DNA of 39,761 nt from the NCBI RefSeq assembly GCF_000495435.3, contig NZ_AXUN02000057.1, positions 1 to 39,761 on the forward strand, written 5' to 3'. Shown here piece after piece: positions 22,261-30,918 of the stretch. The notes below the pieces were generated by a model, which was given only the letters and a program-made list of their open reading frames with translations, had not been told where the DNA came from and made no database searches. This DNA comes from Youngiibacter fragilis 232.1. GTDB taxonomy: Bacteria > Bacillota > Clostridia > Clostridiales > Clostridiaceae. The position numbers and the translations under genes are program-made. Position 1 is the stretch's first letter; every line of letters starts with the position of its first letter.

Positions 22261-24162
22261 ATGAAGGACATAGTGGTGCTTGCACCGATAAAGGACATAT
22301 ATGACAAGGCTGTGCAGCTCGTAAAGGAGAGGAACTACAGCAATGTCGATGTTGTACTCGGAAACATGGGCGAAGGGCTTGTGATAGCCAGGGAGCTAGT
22401 GAAGGACGGGGCGAAGATCATCGTCACAAGAGGCGGGACCTACAAGCTGCTGCAGGCAGACCTGTCGATCCCTGTGGTTGAGATCAAGGTCAGCGCCTTC
22501 GACGTACTTGAGAGCTTCGACAGGATTGGTGACGCCGATGAGGTTGTAGGAGTCGCCGGTTATACAAATGTGGTCTATGGCTTTGACATCCTGAAGAAGC
22601 TGATCCCGAACAAGGTGGTGAAGGTCGAGATCACCAGTGAAGGAGACATACACAGCATCATCGAGGGCTACAAGAACAAGGGGATAAAGACATATATCGG
22701 CGATGCCAATATAATCAGGATTGCCGAGGGGCTTAACTGCAGGGGCATAGTCATCCATTCCCAGAAGGAGTCCATACTTTCTGCCATTCAGGAGGCAAGA
22801 AGGATCCAAAAGGCCACGAAGGACGAGCTTTTCAGGGCTGAGCAGATTTCCACAATGGCAGACTTCGTGAGGGACGGGATAGTCGCCATTGATTCAAATG
22901 AGCTTGTCACTGTCTTCAACAGGACCGCCGAAAGGATATACGGGCTTGCTAGCCGGGATGTCATCGGAAGGAAGGTTGACAAGGCAATACCTGGAACGCT
23001 CCTTCCATACACGATGATAACCGGGGATGTTCAGACCGGGGAGCTTGCAAGCGTAGGAGATACAAGGATAACCTGCAACAGGGCCCCAATAATTGTAAAC
23101 AACGAGGCTGCGGGAGCTGTTGCCACATTCCAGGAGGTAACAGAGCTCCAGAGCCTGGAGCAGAAGGTAAGGAGAAGCCTTGTCGATAATGGGTTCACGG
23201 CAAGATACCAATTCTCCGATATCATATGCAGGAGCAAGGCTATGAAGGAAGTCATCGAAATAGCCAGGGAATACTCCAGGTACGACACTCCAGTCCATGT
23301 CTGCGGTGAATCAGGTGTCGGAAAGGAGCTTCTCTGCCAGAGTATGCACAACGAAGGCTCAAGAAAGAACGGGCCGTTCGTAGCGGTTAACTGCGCGGCG
23401 ATACCTCCGAACCTCATAGAGAGCGAATTCTTCGGCTATGAGGAAGGTTCCTTCACAGGTGCGAGAAAGAAGGGGAAACCAGGAGTGTTTGAGCTTGCCC
23501 ATAACGGGACACTCTTCCTTGATGAGATCAGTGAGATACCTCTGGAGCTTCAGGGGAGACTGCTGAGGGTTCTTCAGGAGAAACAGGTGATGAGGATAGG
23601 CGGAGGTAAGCTTATTCCCGTTGATGTCAGGATTGTCACAGCATCAAACAAGTATCTGAAGAAGATGGCGGATAACGAAGAATTCAGGAAGGACCTGTTC
23701 TTCAGGATTAATGTTCTGACATTGAGGCTCCCGCCACTTTCGAGAAGGAAGGAGGACATCCCTGTCCTCGCGGAGCATTTTGTAGGTAAGTATGCTAAGA
23801 TATACAGCAAGAAACCACCAGAGATCACAGCGAGGATAAGGGAGATCCTCATGAACAGGACCTACGAGGGGAACATCAGGGAGCTTGAGAATATTGTGGA
23901 GAGGAGTGTGATCCTCGGGTCCTTCGATCTTCTGAATGAAGAGATCATCACAAATGGCTCTATAAAAAATGATGAGGGCAATGGGGGATCAGATGACCCG
24001 ATTCTTGAAATCGCAAGGAAAGGACTTGACCTCAAGACTCTTGAGATAAAATACATTGAAAAGGTTCTGGAATCATCATCGGGAAATATCGGAGAAGCCT
24101 CCAGAATACTTGGTATTAACAGGTCCACCCTATGGAGGAAGATCAAAAGGGAAGATGGTTAA
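22261..24162 (+). CDS. PrpR-type sigma-54-dependent transcription activator
   Basis: A 633-aa enhancer-binding protein. Residues 1-185 are a PrpR N-terminal sensor (VTRGGTYKLL at 55-64), 195-295 a PAS domain (DFVRDGIVAIDSNELVTVFN), and 315-550 a sigma-54 AAA+ domain. Walker A is GESGVGKE (349-356), the sigma-54 loop GSFTGA (396-401) and Walker B LFLDEI (418-423). A Fis-type helix-turn-helix (EASRILGINRSTLWRKIKR) ends the protein. It lies 14 bp after larC and is likely co-transcribed. A near-perfect -24/-12 promoter with three candidate binding sites lies just downstream, before the transporter gene. It probably responds to the hydroxyacid or sugar acid used by that operon. Confidence 0.92.
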   Translation: MKDIVVLAPIKDIYDKAVQLVKERNYSNVDVVLGNMGEGLVIARELVKDGAKIIVTRGGTYKLLQADLSIPVVEIKVSAFDVLESFDRIGDADEVVGVAGYTNVVYGFDILKKLIPNKVVKVEITSEGDIHSIIEGYKNKGIKTYIGDANIIRIAEGLNCRGIVIHSQKESILSAIQEARRIQKATKDELFRAEQISTMADFVRDGIVAIDSNELVTVFNRTAERIYGLASRDVIGRKVDKAIPGTLLPYTMITGDVQTGELASVGDTRITCNRAPIIVNNEAAGAVATFQEVTELQSLEQKVRRSLVDNGFTARYQFSDIICRSKAMKEVIEIAREYSRYDTPVHVCGESGVGKELLCQSMHNEGSRKNGPFVAVNCAAIPPNLIESEFFGYEEGSFTGARKKGKPGVFELAHNGTLFLDEISEIPLELQGRLLRVLQEKQVMRIGGGKLIPVDVRIVTASNKYLKKMADNEEFRKDLFFRINVLTLRLPPLSRRKEDIPVLAEHFVGKYAKIYSKKPPEITARIREILMNRTYEGNIRELENIVERSVILGSFDLLNEEIITNGSIKNDEGNGGSDDPILEIARKGLDLKTLEIKYIEKVLESSSGNIGEASRILGINRSTLWRKIKREDG

Positions 24163-24172
24163 GATTGGTTAT

Positions 24173-24227
24173 GATGCATTTGGCAACTAACGTTGCATAA
24201 TGCATCATTTATTTTGCAATATGCAAC
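24173..24227 (+). promoter_or_regulatory. Three upstream activator sites for the PrpR-type regulator
   Basis: Three related 15-bp sites occur: GATGCATTTGGCAAC (24173-24187), GTTGCATAATGCATC on the opposite strand (24192-24206) and TTTGCAATATGCAAC (24213-24227). A consensus GATGCATTATGCAAC fits 12 to 15 positions of each. The first two form a large inverted repeat with a 4-base loop. They lie about 65-120 bp upstream of the -24 element, the usual enhancer distance. Confidence 0.7.
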
Positions 24228-24290
24228 CGATTTAGCACGTGTGGATATGATCTTTGGTCAAAAAGTAAAGCATTTCAAGGGATTTAACAC

Positions 24291-24307
24291 TTGGCACGCT
24301 AATTGCT
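24291..24307 (+). promoter_or_regulatory. Sigma-54 (-24/-12) promoter
   Basis: TTGGCACGCTAATTGCT matches the consensus TTGGCACG-N4-TTGC(A/T) at every fixed position. GG at 24293-24294 and GC at 24305-24306 are separated by 10 bases. Transcription should start near 24318, 35 bp before the transporter ATG. Confidence 0.92.
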
Positions 24308-24352
24308 AATATATTATCGAACTGATCAACAATAAATTTTCAGGAGGTCAAC

Positions 24353-25312
24353 ATGCAAATACTAAAGACCATTAGAAGGATCCCCGGAGGACTCATGGTA
24401 GTTCCGCTGCTACTGGGAGCTGCAATCAACACATTCTTCCCAAGCCTGCTTCAGATAGGAGGTTTCACGACACACCTATTCAAGACAGGAGCACTTCCGA
24501 TACTGGCAGTATTCCTTTTCTGCAACGGAGCGCAGATAAATGTTAAACAGGCGGGAGCCCCGCTTGCCAAGGGAATCGCGTTGACTGTCACAAAGTTTGT
24601 GATAGGTGCTGCATTCGGAGTTCTTATCAACTCAATCTTCGGACCTGCAGGAGTGCTTGCAATTTCTCCGCTGGCATTCGTTGCCGCGATCACCAATTCC
24701 AATGGAGGCCTGTATGCGGCTCTTGCTGGAGAGTATGGCGATTCCACTGATGTTGGAGCCATATCAATACTGTCACTTAATGACGGACCATTCTTCACAA
24801 TGCTGGCGTTCGGAATAACAGGCATAGCTACAGTTCCGATAATAGCACTTGTTGCGACAATAGTTCCGATACTCATAGGCTTCATACTTGGTAACCTTGA
24901 CGAAGAGCTGAGAGCTTTCCTAGACAAGGGTACTACCATACTCATACCATTCTTTGCTTTCCCGCTGGGAGCTGCACTTAACTTCGGACAGATAGTCCAG
25001 GCAGGACTTCCCGGAATTGTGCTTGGAGTTGCCTGTACGCTGATCACAGGTATCGGCGGATACTTTACAATGAAGCTGCTCAAGGCAAAGCACCCTCAGG
25101 TAGGCGTCGCAATAGGAACCACTGCAGGAAATGCGGTAGCAACACCTGCGGCACTTGCGGCTGTTGACCCAAGCCTTGCAGCAATATCGGCACAGGCGAC
25201 AGTACAGATAGCTGCGGCTATAATAGTGACAGCGATACTCTGCCCGATGTTCGTGAACTACATGGACAAGAGGGAGAAGGCTAAGATTGCTGCAAAGGCT
25301 CAGGCTGCATAG
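24353..25312 (+). CDS. 2-keto-3-deoxygluconate permease family transporter
   Basis: An integral membrane symporter of 319 aa with about ten hydrophobic segments. Features of the KdgT family are the opening IRRIPGGLMVVPLLLGA, the segment AITNSNGGLYAAL, FFAFPLGAALNFGQI and TTAGNAVATPAALA. GGAGG lies 5 bases before the ATG. It is the first gene after the sigma-54 promoter and is followed by LarA-like and glycerate kinase genes. The family is defined on KDG, but no KDG kinase or aldolase is here, so the cargo may be another hydroxyacid such as glycerate or an aldonate (inference). Confidence 0.88.
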   Translation: MQILKTIRRIPGGLMVVPLLLGAAINTFFPSLLQIGGFTTHLFKTGALPILAVFLFCNGAQINVKQAGAPLAKGIALTVTKFVIGAAFGVLINSIFGPAGVLAISPLAFVAAITNSNGGLYAALAGEYGDSTDVGAISILSLNDGPFFTMLAFGITGIATVPIIALVATIVPILIGFILGNLDEELRAFLDKGTTILIPFFAFPLGAALNFGQIVQAGLPGIVLGVACTLITGIGGYFTMKLLKAKHPQVGVAIGTTAGNAVATPAALAAVDPSLAAISAQATVQIAAAIIVTAILCPMFVNYMDKREKAKIAAKAQAA

Positions 25313-25369
25313 AAGGTAACCGAGGGTACATCCCTTACCGGCCTGATCCCATCAAAGGAGGAAATATCA

Positions 25370-26644
25370 ATGACTAACATAAAATTACCTTACGGCCAGG
25401 GATATCTTGAAGCTGAGATACCTGACGAAAGGGTAGCCGGCATACTGGTTTCTGACATGCATCACTACAAGCCGGCTGAGACCCAGGTGGAGATTGTAAG
25501 GAAGGCAATGGAGAATCCGATCGGTACGCCAAGGCTCAGGGAAATTGCAAAGGGTAAGAAAAAGGTCGTAGTAATCGCCAGCGACCATACAAGACCTGTT
25601 CCAAGCAAGGTGATAATGCCCCTGATGCTTGAGGAAATCAGGAAGGGCAATCCTGATGCCGACATCACCATACTCATTTCCACAGGATGCCACAGAGGAA
25701 CTACGGAGGCTGAGCTTCTTTCAAAATTCGGTCCTGAGATAATGGCTTCAGAAAAGATATATGTCCATGACTGCGACGATGAGAGCATGCTCGTAAACAT
25801 CGGGACACTTCCATCGGGCGGTGAGCTCATCATAAACAGGCTTGCCGTAGAGGCGGACCTTCTTGTTTCCGAAGGCTTCATCGAACCGCATTTCTTCGCA
25901 GGCTACTCAGGCGGCAGAAAGAGCGTTCTTCCTGGAATAGCCAGCAGGAAGACTGTAATGTTCAACCATAACGCAACCTTCATCGACAGCGACAGGTCAA
26001 GGACAGGAATTGTCGACGGCAACCCGATTCACAGGGATATGCTGTATGCGGCAAGGGCAGCAAGGCTCGACTTCATAGTCAATGTTGTTATCAACTCTGA
26101 CAAGGAGGCCATATTTGCTGTAGCGGGAGACTGCGACCTGGCTCATATCGAAGGAAGGAATTTCCTCAACAGCCAGTGCAAGGTATCAAGGATCCCTGCA
26201 GACATAGCCATAACAACGAATGCAGGATATCCACTGGACCAGAACATATATCAGGCTGTAAAGGGAATGACTGCAGCTGAAGCTACCCTCAATGAAGGCG
26301 GAGTGATCATCATCGCGGCAAAGTCCAACGATGGACACGGCGGCGAAGGATTCTACAAATCCTTCAGCGAAGAGCAGGATGTAAGCAAGATGATGGCTGA
26401 ATTCCTTGCGACACCAAGCGAAGATACCATACCTGACCAGTGGCAGTCACAGATATTCGCTAGGATACTCAAGAACTTCAAGGTCGTATACGTATCAGAA
26501 GCACCGGACAACATAGTGGAGGACCTCCACATGATACCTGCACATTCAATCGAAGAGGCCATAAGGAAGGCAGATGAGATTCTCGGGAAATCCGATGCGA
26601 AAATCACTGTAATTCCTGACGGAGTATCAGTCATAGTATTATAA
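25370..26644 (+). CDS. larA: LarA-family nickel-pincer racemase/epimerase
   Basis: Racemises or epimerises a 2-hydroxyacid by hydride transfer through the nickel-pincer nucleotide. The 424 aa are full length. The key residues fall at the same numbers as in L. plantarum lactate racemase: His108 (STGCHRG), His174 (EPHFFAGYSGG), Lys184 (GGRKS, the covalent cofactor anchor) and His200 (FNHN, nickel ligand). SDHTRPVP lies at 71-78. GGAGG precedes the ATG. The family contains lactate racemases, malate racemase and aldonate epimerases. Between a KDG-permease homologue and glycerate 2-kinase, glycerate or a sugar acid is more likely than lactate. LarC is encoded 3 kb upstream in the same module. Confidence 0.9.
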   Translation: MTNIKLPYGQGYLEAEIPDERVAGILVSDMHHYKPAETQVEIVRKAMENPIGTPRLREIAKGKKKVVVIASDHTRPVPSKVIMPLMLEEIRKGNPDADITILISTGCHRGTTEAELLSKFGPEIMASEKIYVHDCDDESMLVNIGTLPSGGELIINRLAVEADLLVSEGFIEPHFFAGYSGGRKSVLPGIASRKTVMFNHNATFIDSDRSRTGIVDGNPIHRDMLYAARAARLDFIVNVVINSDKEAIFAVAGDCDLAHIEGRNFLNSQCKVSRIPADIAITTNAGYPLDQNIYQAVKGMTAAEATLNEGGVIIIAAKSNDGHGGEGFYKSFSEEQDVSKMMAEFLATPSEDTIPDQWQSQIFARILKNFKVVYVSEAPDNIVEDLHMIPAHSIEEAIRKADEILGKSDAKITVIPDGVSVIVL

Positions 26645-26650
26645 TGAAGA

Positions 26651-26678
26651 GGAGCCTTGGGCAAAGCCCAAAGGCTCC
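26651..26678 (+). other. Intercistronic hairpin between larA and glycerate kinase
   Basis: GGAGCCTTGGGC (26651-26662) pairs with GCCCAAAGGCTCC (26666-26678) with one bulged A and a 3-base loop. No T-tract follows, and the next ribosome site comes 13 bases later. It may tune relative expression of the two genes. Confidence 0.6.
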
Positions 26679-26702
26679 TAAACAACATACAAGGGGGATA
26701 AC

Positions 26703-27839
26703 ATGAAGAAAGTAGTACTCATACCGGATTCATTCAAAGGTACTTTAAGCTCTGCAAAGATCTGTGAAATCATCGGGGGAAGGGTTGAAGAGCATTTTCC
26801 AGGCTGTGAAGTTGTTTCGATACCAGTAGCTGACGGGGGAGAGGGAAGCGTAGACTGTTTCCTTACAGCACTTGGCGGCGAGAAGGTTCATCTCACTGTA
26901 AAGAATCCATATTTCGAGGACATGGAATCGTTCTATGGGATAATCGATGAAGGAAGGACAGCTGTAATTGAAATGGCTGCCTGTGCAGGACTTCCGCTCG
27001 TTGAAGACAGGCGCGACCCGAGGAAGACCACAACCTATGGAGTTGGACAGCTTATACTTGATGCCGCAAATCGCGGTGTAAGCAAGATAGTCGTAGGACT
27101 TGGAGGGAGCAGCACAAACGATGGCGGCTGCGGAGCTGCCGCTGCCATAGGAGTAAACTTCTATAATGAAAAGGGTGAGAAGTTCATACCTACAGGCGGA
27201 ACTACCCATGAAATAGCAAGGATAGACCTTTCCGAGAAGACTACGGCGCTTGATGGTATTGAGATCGTTACAATGTGTGACATTGATAACCCTATGTATG
27301 GAAAGACAGGCGCAGCCCATGTGTTCGGACCTCAGAAGGGCGCTGATCCTGAAATGGTACTTTTCCTTGATGAAGGGATAAAGCATCTGGCAGAGGTCAT
27401 AAACAAGGACCTGGGAATGGACCTTTCAACAGTACCGGGAACCGGAGCAGCAGGAGCAATGGGTGCGGGAATGATAGCGTTCTTCGGCTCAAAGCTTCAG
27501 ATGGGTATAGAGACAGTCCTTGACACTGTAAACTTCAGCGAGGTAATCGAGGGAGCCGATGCCATATTCACCGGCGAGGGAAAAATAGATTTCCAGAGTC
27601 TCAGGGGCAAGGTTGTAATCGGAGTCGCAAGAAGGGCAAAGAAGAAGGGCGTTCCTGTGGTAGTTGTAGCAGGAGGTGCCGACAATGGCATCGAAGAGGC
27701 CTATGAAGTGGGCGTCTCAGCAATATTCACCATCAACAGGCTTCCCGAAGCATTCGAGACAAGCAGGTACAAGAGTGTTGAAAACCTCACTTTCACTGTG
27801 GATAACATCCTGAGGCTTGCCAAGACACTTAAGGCATAA
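26703..27839 (+). CDS. Glycerate 2-kinase
   Basis: Phosphorylates D-glycerate with ATP to 2-phosphoglycerate, which enters glycolysis directly. The 378 aa belong to the GlxK/GarK family (glycerate kinase type I). They contain PDSFKGTLS (8-16), PVADGGEGS (41-49), VGLGGSSTNDGG (131-142), GTGAAGAMGAG and FTGEGKIDFQS. A GGGGG ribosome site precedes the ATG. It is the last gene of the sigma-54-controlled operon, and a strong terminator follows. It defines the pathway's exit: the transported or epimerised compound is glycerate or is converted to it. Confidence 0.92.
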   Translation: MKKVVLIPDSFKGTLSSAKICEIIGGRVEEHFPGCEVVSIPVADGGEGSVDCFLTALGGEKVHLTVKNPYFEDMESFYGIIDEGRTAVIEMAACAGLPLVEDRRDPRKTTTYGVGQLILDAANRGVSKIVVGLGGSSTNDGGCGAAAAIGVNFYNEKGEKFIPTGGTTHEIARIDLSEKTTALDGIEIVTMCDIDNPMYGKTGAAHVFGPQKGADPEMVLFLDEGIKHLAEVINKDLGMDLSTVPGTGAAGAMGAGMIAFFGSKLQMGIETVLDTVNFSEVIEGADAIFTGEGKIDFQSLRGKVVIGVARRAKKKGVPVVVVAGGADNGIEEAYEVGVSAIFTINRLPEAFETSRYKSVENLTFTVDNILRLAKTLKA

Positions 27840-27861
27840 TCCAAAAAGATGACAATTCAAG

Positions 27862-27901
27862 AGAGGCAGGGACCCCGTAATCGGAGACCCTGCCTCTTTT
27901 T
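27862..27901 (+). terminator. Terminator of the larA-glycerate kinase operon
   Basis: Perfect 10-bp arms AGAGGCAGGG (27862-27871) and CCCTGCCTCT (27888-27897) are followed by four T. It lies 23 bp after the glycerate kinase stop. Confidence 0.8.
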
Positions 27902-27985
27902 CGCTCCCTTGGAATATTTGCATACTCAAGGAGTCTGGATTTCATGGATTCCTGATTGTCTCTTGCAGGTGCTTGTTGAATGGAA

Positions 27986-28015
27986 GGAGCCGCCCTGAAC
28001 GATCAAGGCGGCTCC
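27986..28015 (-). terminator. Probable terminator of the thiolase/CoA-transferase operon
   Basis: Perfect arms GGAGCCGCC (27986-27994) and GGCGGCTCC (28007-28015) with a 12-base loop. On the minus strand TTCCATTC follows, so the T-tract is weak. It is about 100 bp beyond the CoA-transferase B stop. The rest of 27902-28118 shows nothing further. Confidence 0.5.
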
Positions 28016-28118
28016 CCTCCAACAGTAAAATAAGAGGTTTATTTGTAGTTGGCTTCTCAGGTCCCTGTGCTATATCAGGTATGCATCTTGCAGGAAGTAT
28101 GCAGCCTGGGCTACAAGG

Positions 28119-28790
28119 TTATTTCTTCAGGCTGTCTGCCTTTGCCTGCGCTGCCTCTGATATGATAAGCTCGGCGCCAGTTGCAGCCTGAACTTCTTCG
28201 ATAGTATATTCCTCGTTGAAATCGTCAAGGACGAGTCCAGCTGGAGTTACCTTTATTACAGCCATTTCTGTGATTATCTCGTTGACCTGTCCTGCTGCAG
28301 TGAGCGGAAGAGTGCACTGCTGAAGTATCTTGTGGGCGCCCTTCTGGGTATGCTCCATTGCCACTACAACCTTCTTGGCTCCTACTACGAGGTCCATTGC
28401 TCCGCCCATCCCAGGTATCATCTTGCCAGGTATCATCCAGTTGGCAAGGTTACCCTTCTCATCGACCTGAAGCGCACCGAGAACTGTCATGTCCACATGG
28501 CCGCCTCTGATGATTCCAAATGATGTAGCTGAATCGAAGAACGATCCGTGAGGAAGTATCGTAACAGGCATTCCGCCTGCGTTGAATACTGACGGATCCT
28601 CTTTGCCGGCCTCAGGTGCAGGGCCGAGTCCGAGGAAGCCGTTCTCTGACTGGAATGTAACTGTGATGCCTTCCGGAACGAAGTTAGCTACTGCAGTGGG
28701 AAGACCGATTCCAAGGTTGACGACGTCTCCGTCCTTGAGCTCCTTTGCCACTCTTCTGGCAATAAAATTTTTGATTTCGTTCTTGTCCAT
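28119..28790 (-). CDS. 3-oxoacid/butyrate-acetoacetate CoA-transferase subunit B
   Basis: Beta subunit of a class I CoA-transferase that moves CoA between acetoacetyl-CoA and a short-chain acid such as acetate or butyrate. The 223 aa carry the catalytic glutamate Glu49 in SENGFLGLGP, plus NLGIGLPT (25-32) and GGAMDLVVGAKKVVV. A GGAGG site sits in the end of the upstream gene, and the ATG overlaps the subunit A stop by one base. It is the third gene of the thiolase operon. An AtoE transporter nearby favours acetoacetate or short-chain fatty acid metabolism. Confidence 0.92.
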   Translation of the reverse strand: MDKNEIKNFIARRVAKELKDGDVVNLGIGLPTAVANFVPEGITVTFQSENGFLGLGPAPEAGKEDPSVFNAGGMPVTILPHGSFFDSATSFGIIRGGHVDMTVLGALQVDEKGNLANWMIPGKMIPGMGGAMDLVVGAKKVVVAMEHTQKGAHKILQQCTLPLTAAGQVNEIITEMAVIKVTPAGLVLDDFNEEYTIEEVQAATGAELIISEAAQAKADSLKK

Positions 28791-29446
28791 TAGTTCTTCC
28801 CTCCGTTGACGATGTAAGTCACGAATATGCCTGGAGTCTTCACGTCGACCTGGTTGATCTCACCAATCTCAACTACTTCTCCGACTTCAGCAATCGTGAT
28901 GTCTGCAGCTGTAGCCATTATTGGATTGAAGTTGCTCTTCGAGCCTGCATATACCAGGTTTCCGAACTTGTCAGCCTTGTCTGCGTATACGAGTGCAACA
29001 TCTGCCTTGAGGGGTAGCTCAAGAAGATACTCCATTCCATTGATGACCATCTTTTCCTTGCCTTCCTCGACTATTGTCCCTACTCCGGTAGGTGTGAGGA
29101 ATCCGCCAAGACCTGCTCCTGCTGACCTGATCCTCTCAGCAAGTGTTCCCTGCGGCACGAGGTCTACCTCTGTTTCATTTGCTATCATCTGTCTTCCTGT
29201 CTCAGGGTTTGTTCCGATATGGCTTACTATGACCTTCTTGAACATCTTCGCTACTACCATCTTGCCAACACCCTTGTCAACGAAAGCGGTGTCATTGCAG
29301 ATGAGCGTAAGGTCCTTGACTCCCTTTGCTACAAGAGCATCGATAAGCTTTTCAGGTGATCCGCCAGCAAGGAATCCCCCAACCATTATTACGGAGCCGT
29401 CTTTGACATGGCTGATTGCCTCTTCTATAGTGACTATCTTATTCAT
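28790..29446 (-). CDS. 3-oxoacid/butyrate-acetoacetate CoA-transferase subunit A
   Basis: Alpha subunit of the same CoA-transferase, 218 aa. It shows GSVIMVGGFLAGGSPEKLIDAL near the N-terminus (family glycine-rich GGF..G), LVPQGTLAERIRSAGAGLGGFLTPTGVGT and the C-terminal KSNFNPIMATAADITIAEV. GGAGG precedes the ATG at 7 bases. It lies 18 bp after the thiolase gene and overlaps subunit B by one base, the usual AtoD-AtoA arrangement. Confidence 0.92.
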   Translation of the reverse strand: MNKIVTIEEAISHVKDGSVIMVGGFLAGGSPEKLIDALVAKGVKDLTLICNDTAFVDKGVGKMVVAKMFKKVIVSHIGTNPETGRQMIANETEVDLVPQGTLAERIRSAGAGLGGFLTPTGVGTIVEEGKEKMVINGMEYLLELPLKADVALVYADKADKFGNLVYAGSKSNFNPIMATAADITIAEVGEVVEIGEINQVDVKTPGIFVTYIVNGGKN

Positions 29447-29464
29447 CTGTTTTCCTCCTGTAGC

Positions 29465-30646
29465 CTATTTGGATACTATGACAGCAGTACCTTGTCCGCC
29501 GCCTATGCAAAGAGTCGCAAGTCCGGTCTTGGCCTCTTCTCTCTTTGCCATCTCGTGTATCAGAGTGACAAGTATCCTTGCTCCTGATGCTCCGATCGGG
29601 TGACCAAGCGCTATGGCTCCGCCATTGACATTTGTCTTCTCCGGGTCGAGTTCGAGGTCGTGCATTACAGACATGGCCTGTGCAGCAAAGGCTTCATTGG
29701 CTTCAATGAGGTCAAGGTCCGCGACCGTCATTCCACCCTTTGCAAGAGCTTTCCTTACTGCAGGTATCGGGCCTGTTCCCATTATCTTCGGGTCTACTCC
29801 TGCTGAAGCATATGACCTGATGGTTACAAGAGCTGTAAGTCCGAGCTCGTCTGCCTTCTCCTTGCTCATTACAACAAGGGCAGCAGCTCCGTCGTTGATT
29901 CCTGATGATGAAGCGGCTGTAACTGTTCCATCCTTCTTGAATGCCGGTTTGAGCTTTGAAAGTCCTTCGTAGGTTGTGCCGAACTTAGGATATTCGTCAG
30001 TGTCTACAACTACAGGGTCTCCCTTTCTCTGAGGGATAACTACAGGAACTATCTCGTCAACGAACTTTCCTGCCTTTATTGCAGCCTCAGCCCTGTTCTG
30101 GCTTGTAGTGGCAAACTGGTCCTGGCCTTCCCTGGTGAAGTTCCACTGGTCCACTATGTTCTCAGCGGTAACTCCCATGTGGTAGCCGTTGAATACATCA
30201 GTAAGGCCGTCCTTGACCATGTAGTCCTCTACAGCTGCATCGCCCATCCTCATTCCCCATCTTGAGGTCTTGAGGAGATATGGAGCCTGTGACATGTTCT
30301 CGGTTCCGCCAGCAACGATTATGTCAGCATCTCCTGCAATTATCGCCTGTGCCGCCAGTGCAACGGCCTTGAGGCCTGATCCGCAGACCTTGTTGACTGT
30401 GAATGAAGGAACCTCGATCGGAATTCCTGCATGTATGGATACCTGTCTTGCCACATTCTGTCCAAGACCTGCACCAAGAACGTTTCCGAATATGACTTCA
30501 TCAACAAGTTCAGGCTTGACTCCGGCCTTTTCAAGGGCACCCTTTACCGCCGCTGTTCCAAGGGCTACTGCTGAAACTTCCTTGAACTTTCCTCCGAAAG
30601 CTCCGAGTGGAGTCCTTACAGCACTTACGATTACTACTTCTCTCAT
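29465..30646 (-). CDS. Acetyl-CoA C-acetyltransferase (thiolase)
   Basis: Condenses two acetyl-CoA to acetoacetyl-CoA or cleaves it. The 393 aa are the usual length. The nucleophile is Cys88 in VCGSGLKAV, with His349 in [10 protein letters not shown] and Cys380 in CIGGGQG completing the active site. GGAGG precedes the ATG. It is the first gene behind the minus-strand sigma-54 promoter at 30687-30703, followed by the CoA-transferase genes. With AtoE encoded nearby, the unit resembles an ato (acetoacetate degradation) system; operation in the butyrate direction cannot be excluded. Confidence 0.94.
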   Translation of the reverse strand: MREVVIVSAVRTPLGAFGGKFKEVSAVALGTAAVKGALEKAGVKPELVDEVIFGNVLGAGLGQNVARQVSIHAGIPIEVPSFTVNKVCGSGLKAVALAAQAIIAGDADIIVAGGTENMSQAPYLLKTSRWGMRMGDAAVEDYMVKDGLTDVFNGYHMGVTAENIVDQWNFTREGQDQFATTSQNRAEAAIKAGKFVDEIVPVVIPQRKGDPVVVDTDEYPKFGTTYEGLSKLKPAFKKDGTVTAASSSGINDGAAALVVMSKEKADELGLTALVTIRSYASAGVDPKIMGTGPIPAVRKALAKGGMTVADLDLIEANEAFAAQAMSVMHDLELDPEKTNVNGGAIALGHPIGASGARILVTLIHEMAKREEAKTGLATLCIGGGQGTAVIVSK

Positions 30647-30686
30647 TTATTAAACCTCCTATAACTTTTGGTTTCATTTTCTTAAT

Positions 30687-30703
30687 AGCAAAATCCATGC
30701 CAA
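30687..30703 (-). promoter_or_regulatory. Sigma-54 (-24/-12) promoter of the thiolase operon
   Basis: Read on the minus strand, TTGGCATGGATTTTGCT has GG and GC separated by 10 bases. It matches the consensus except T for C at the sixth base of TTGGCAC. Transcription should start near 30676, 30 bp before the thiolase ATG. Confidence 0.85.
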
Positions 30704-30800
30704 AAGCCTGAAATACTTCTGGAAACCTGCAAAGCGTTGAAATGGGCGGGTTTTGACAGATCAAAAAGAATTGTTCGCCAAAATCTGCAAATTGGGTTTT

Positions 30801-30820
30801 GTGTATCCAATTGGGGACAC
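30801..30820. promoter_or_regulatory. Candidate activator binding site 1
   Basis: GTGTATCCAATTGGGGACAC is an imperfect palindrome centred on AATT. It shares the pattern TGTA-N-CCA-(A/T)2-TGG-N2-ACA with site 2 and lies about 134 bp upstream of the predicted thiolase start. Confidence 0.55.
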
Positions 30821-30898
30821 TCCATGTTAGGATTATTTTGAAACCGTGCTGAACCCTAACAAAATGAATGAAAACGTTGTGATTTATGCACTTTTTTA

Positions 30899-30918
30899 AT
30901 GTAGCCATATGGATACAT
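30899..30918. promoter_or_regulatory. Candidate activator binding site 2
   Basis: ATGTAGCCATATGGATACAT is a 20-bp palindrome with one mismatched pair, about 232 bp upstream of the thiolase start. It overlaps the likely -35 region of a possible plus-strand promoter with TATAAT at 30933, which would allow autoregulation. Confidence 0.6.

Noticed and set aside
24451-25083. Minus-strand reading frame of 210 codons
   Set aside because: Fully antisense to the KDG-permease-like gene, which has the ribosome site and family motifs.
26745-27386. Minus-strand reading frame of 213 codons
   Set aside because: Antisense to glycerate kinase, with no recognisable domain or ribosome site.
28827-29603. Long plus-strand reading frame of 258 codons
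   Set aside because: Antisense to CoA-transferase A and the thiolase end, Ser/Thr/Pro-rich low-complexity translation, no ribosome site. The minus-strand genes have clear motifs.
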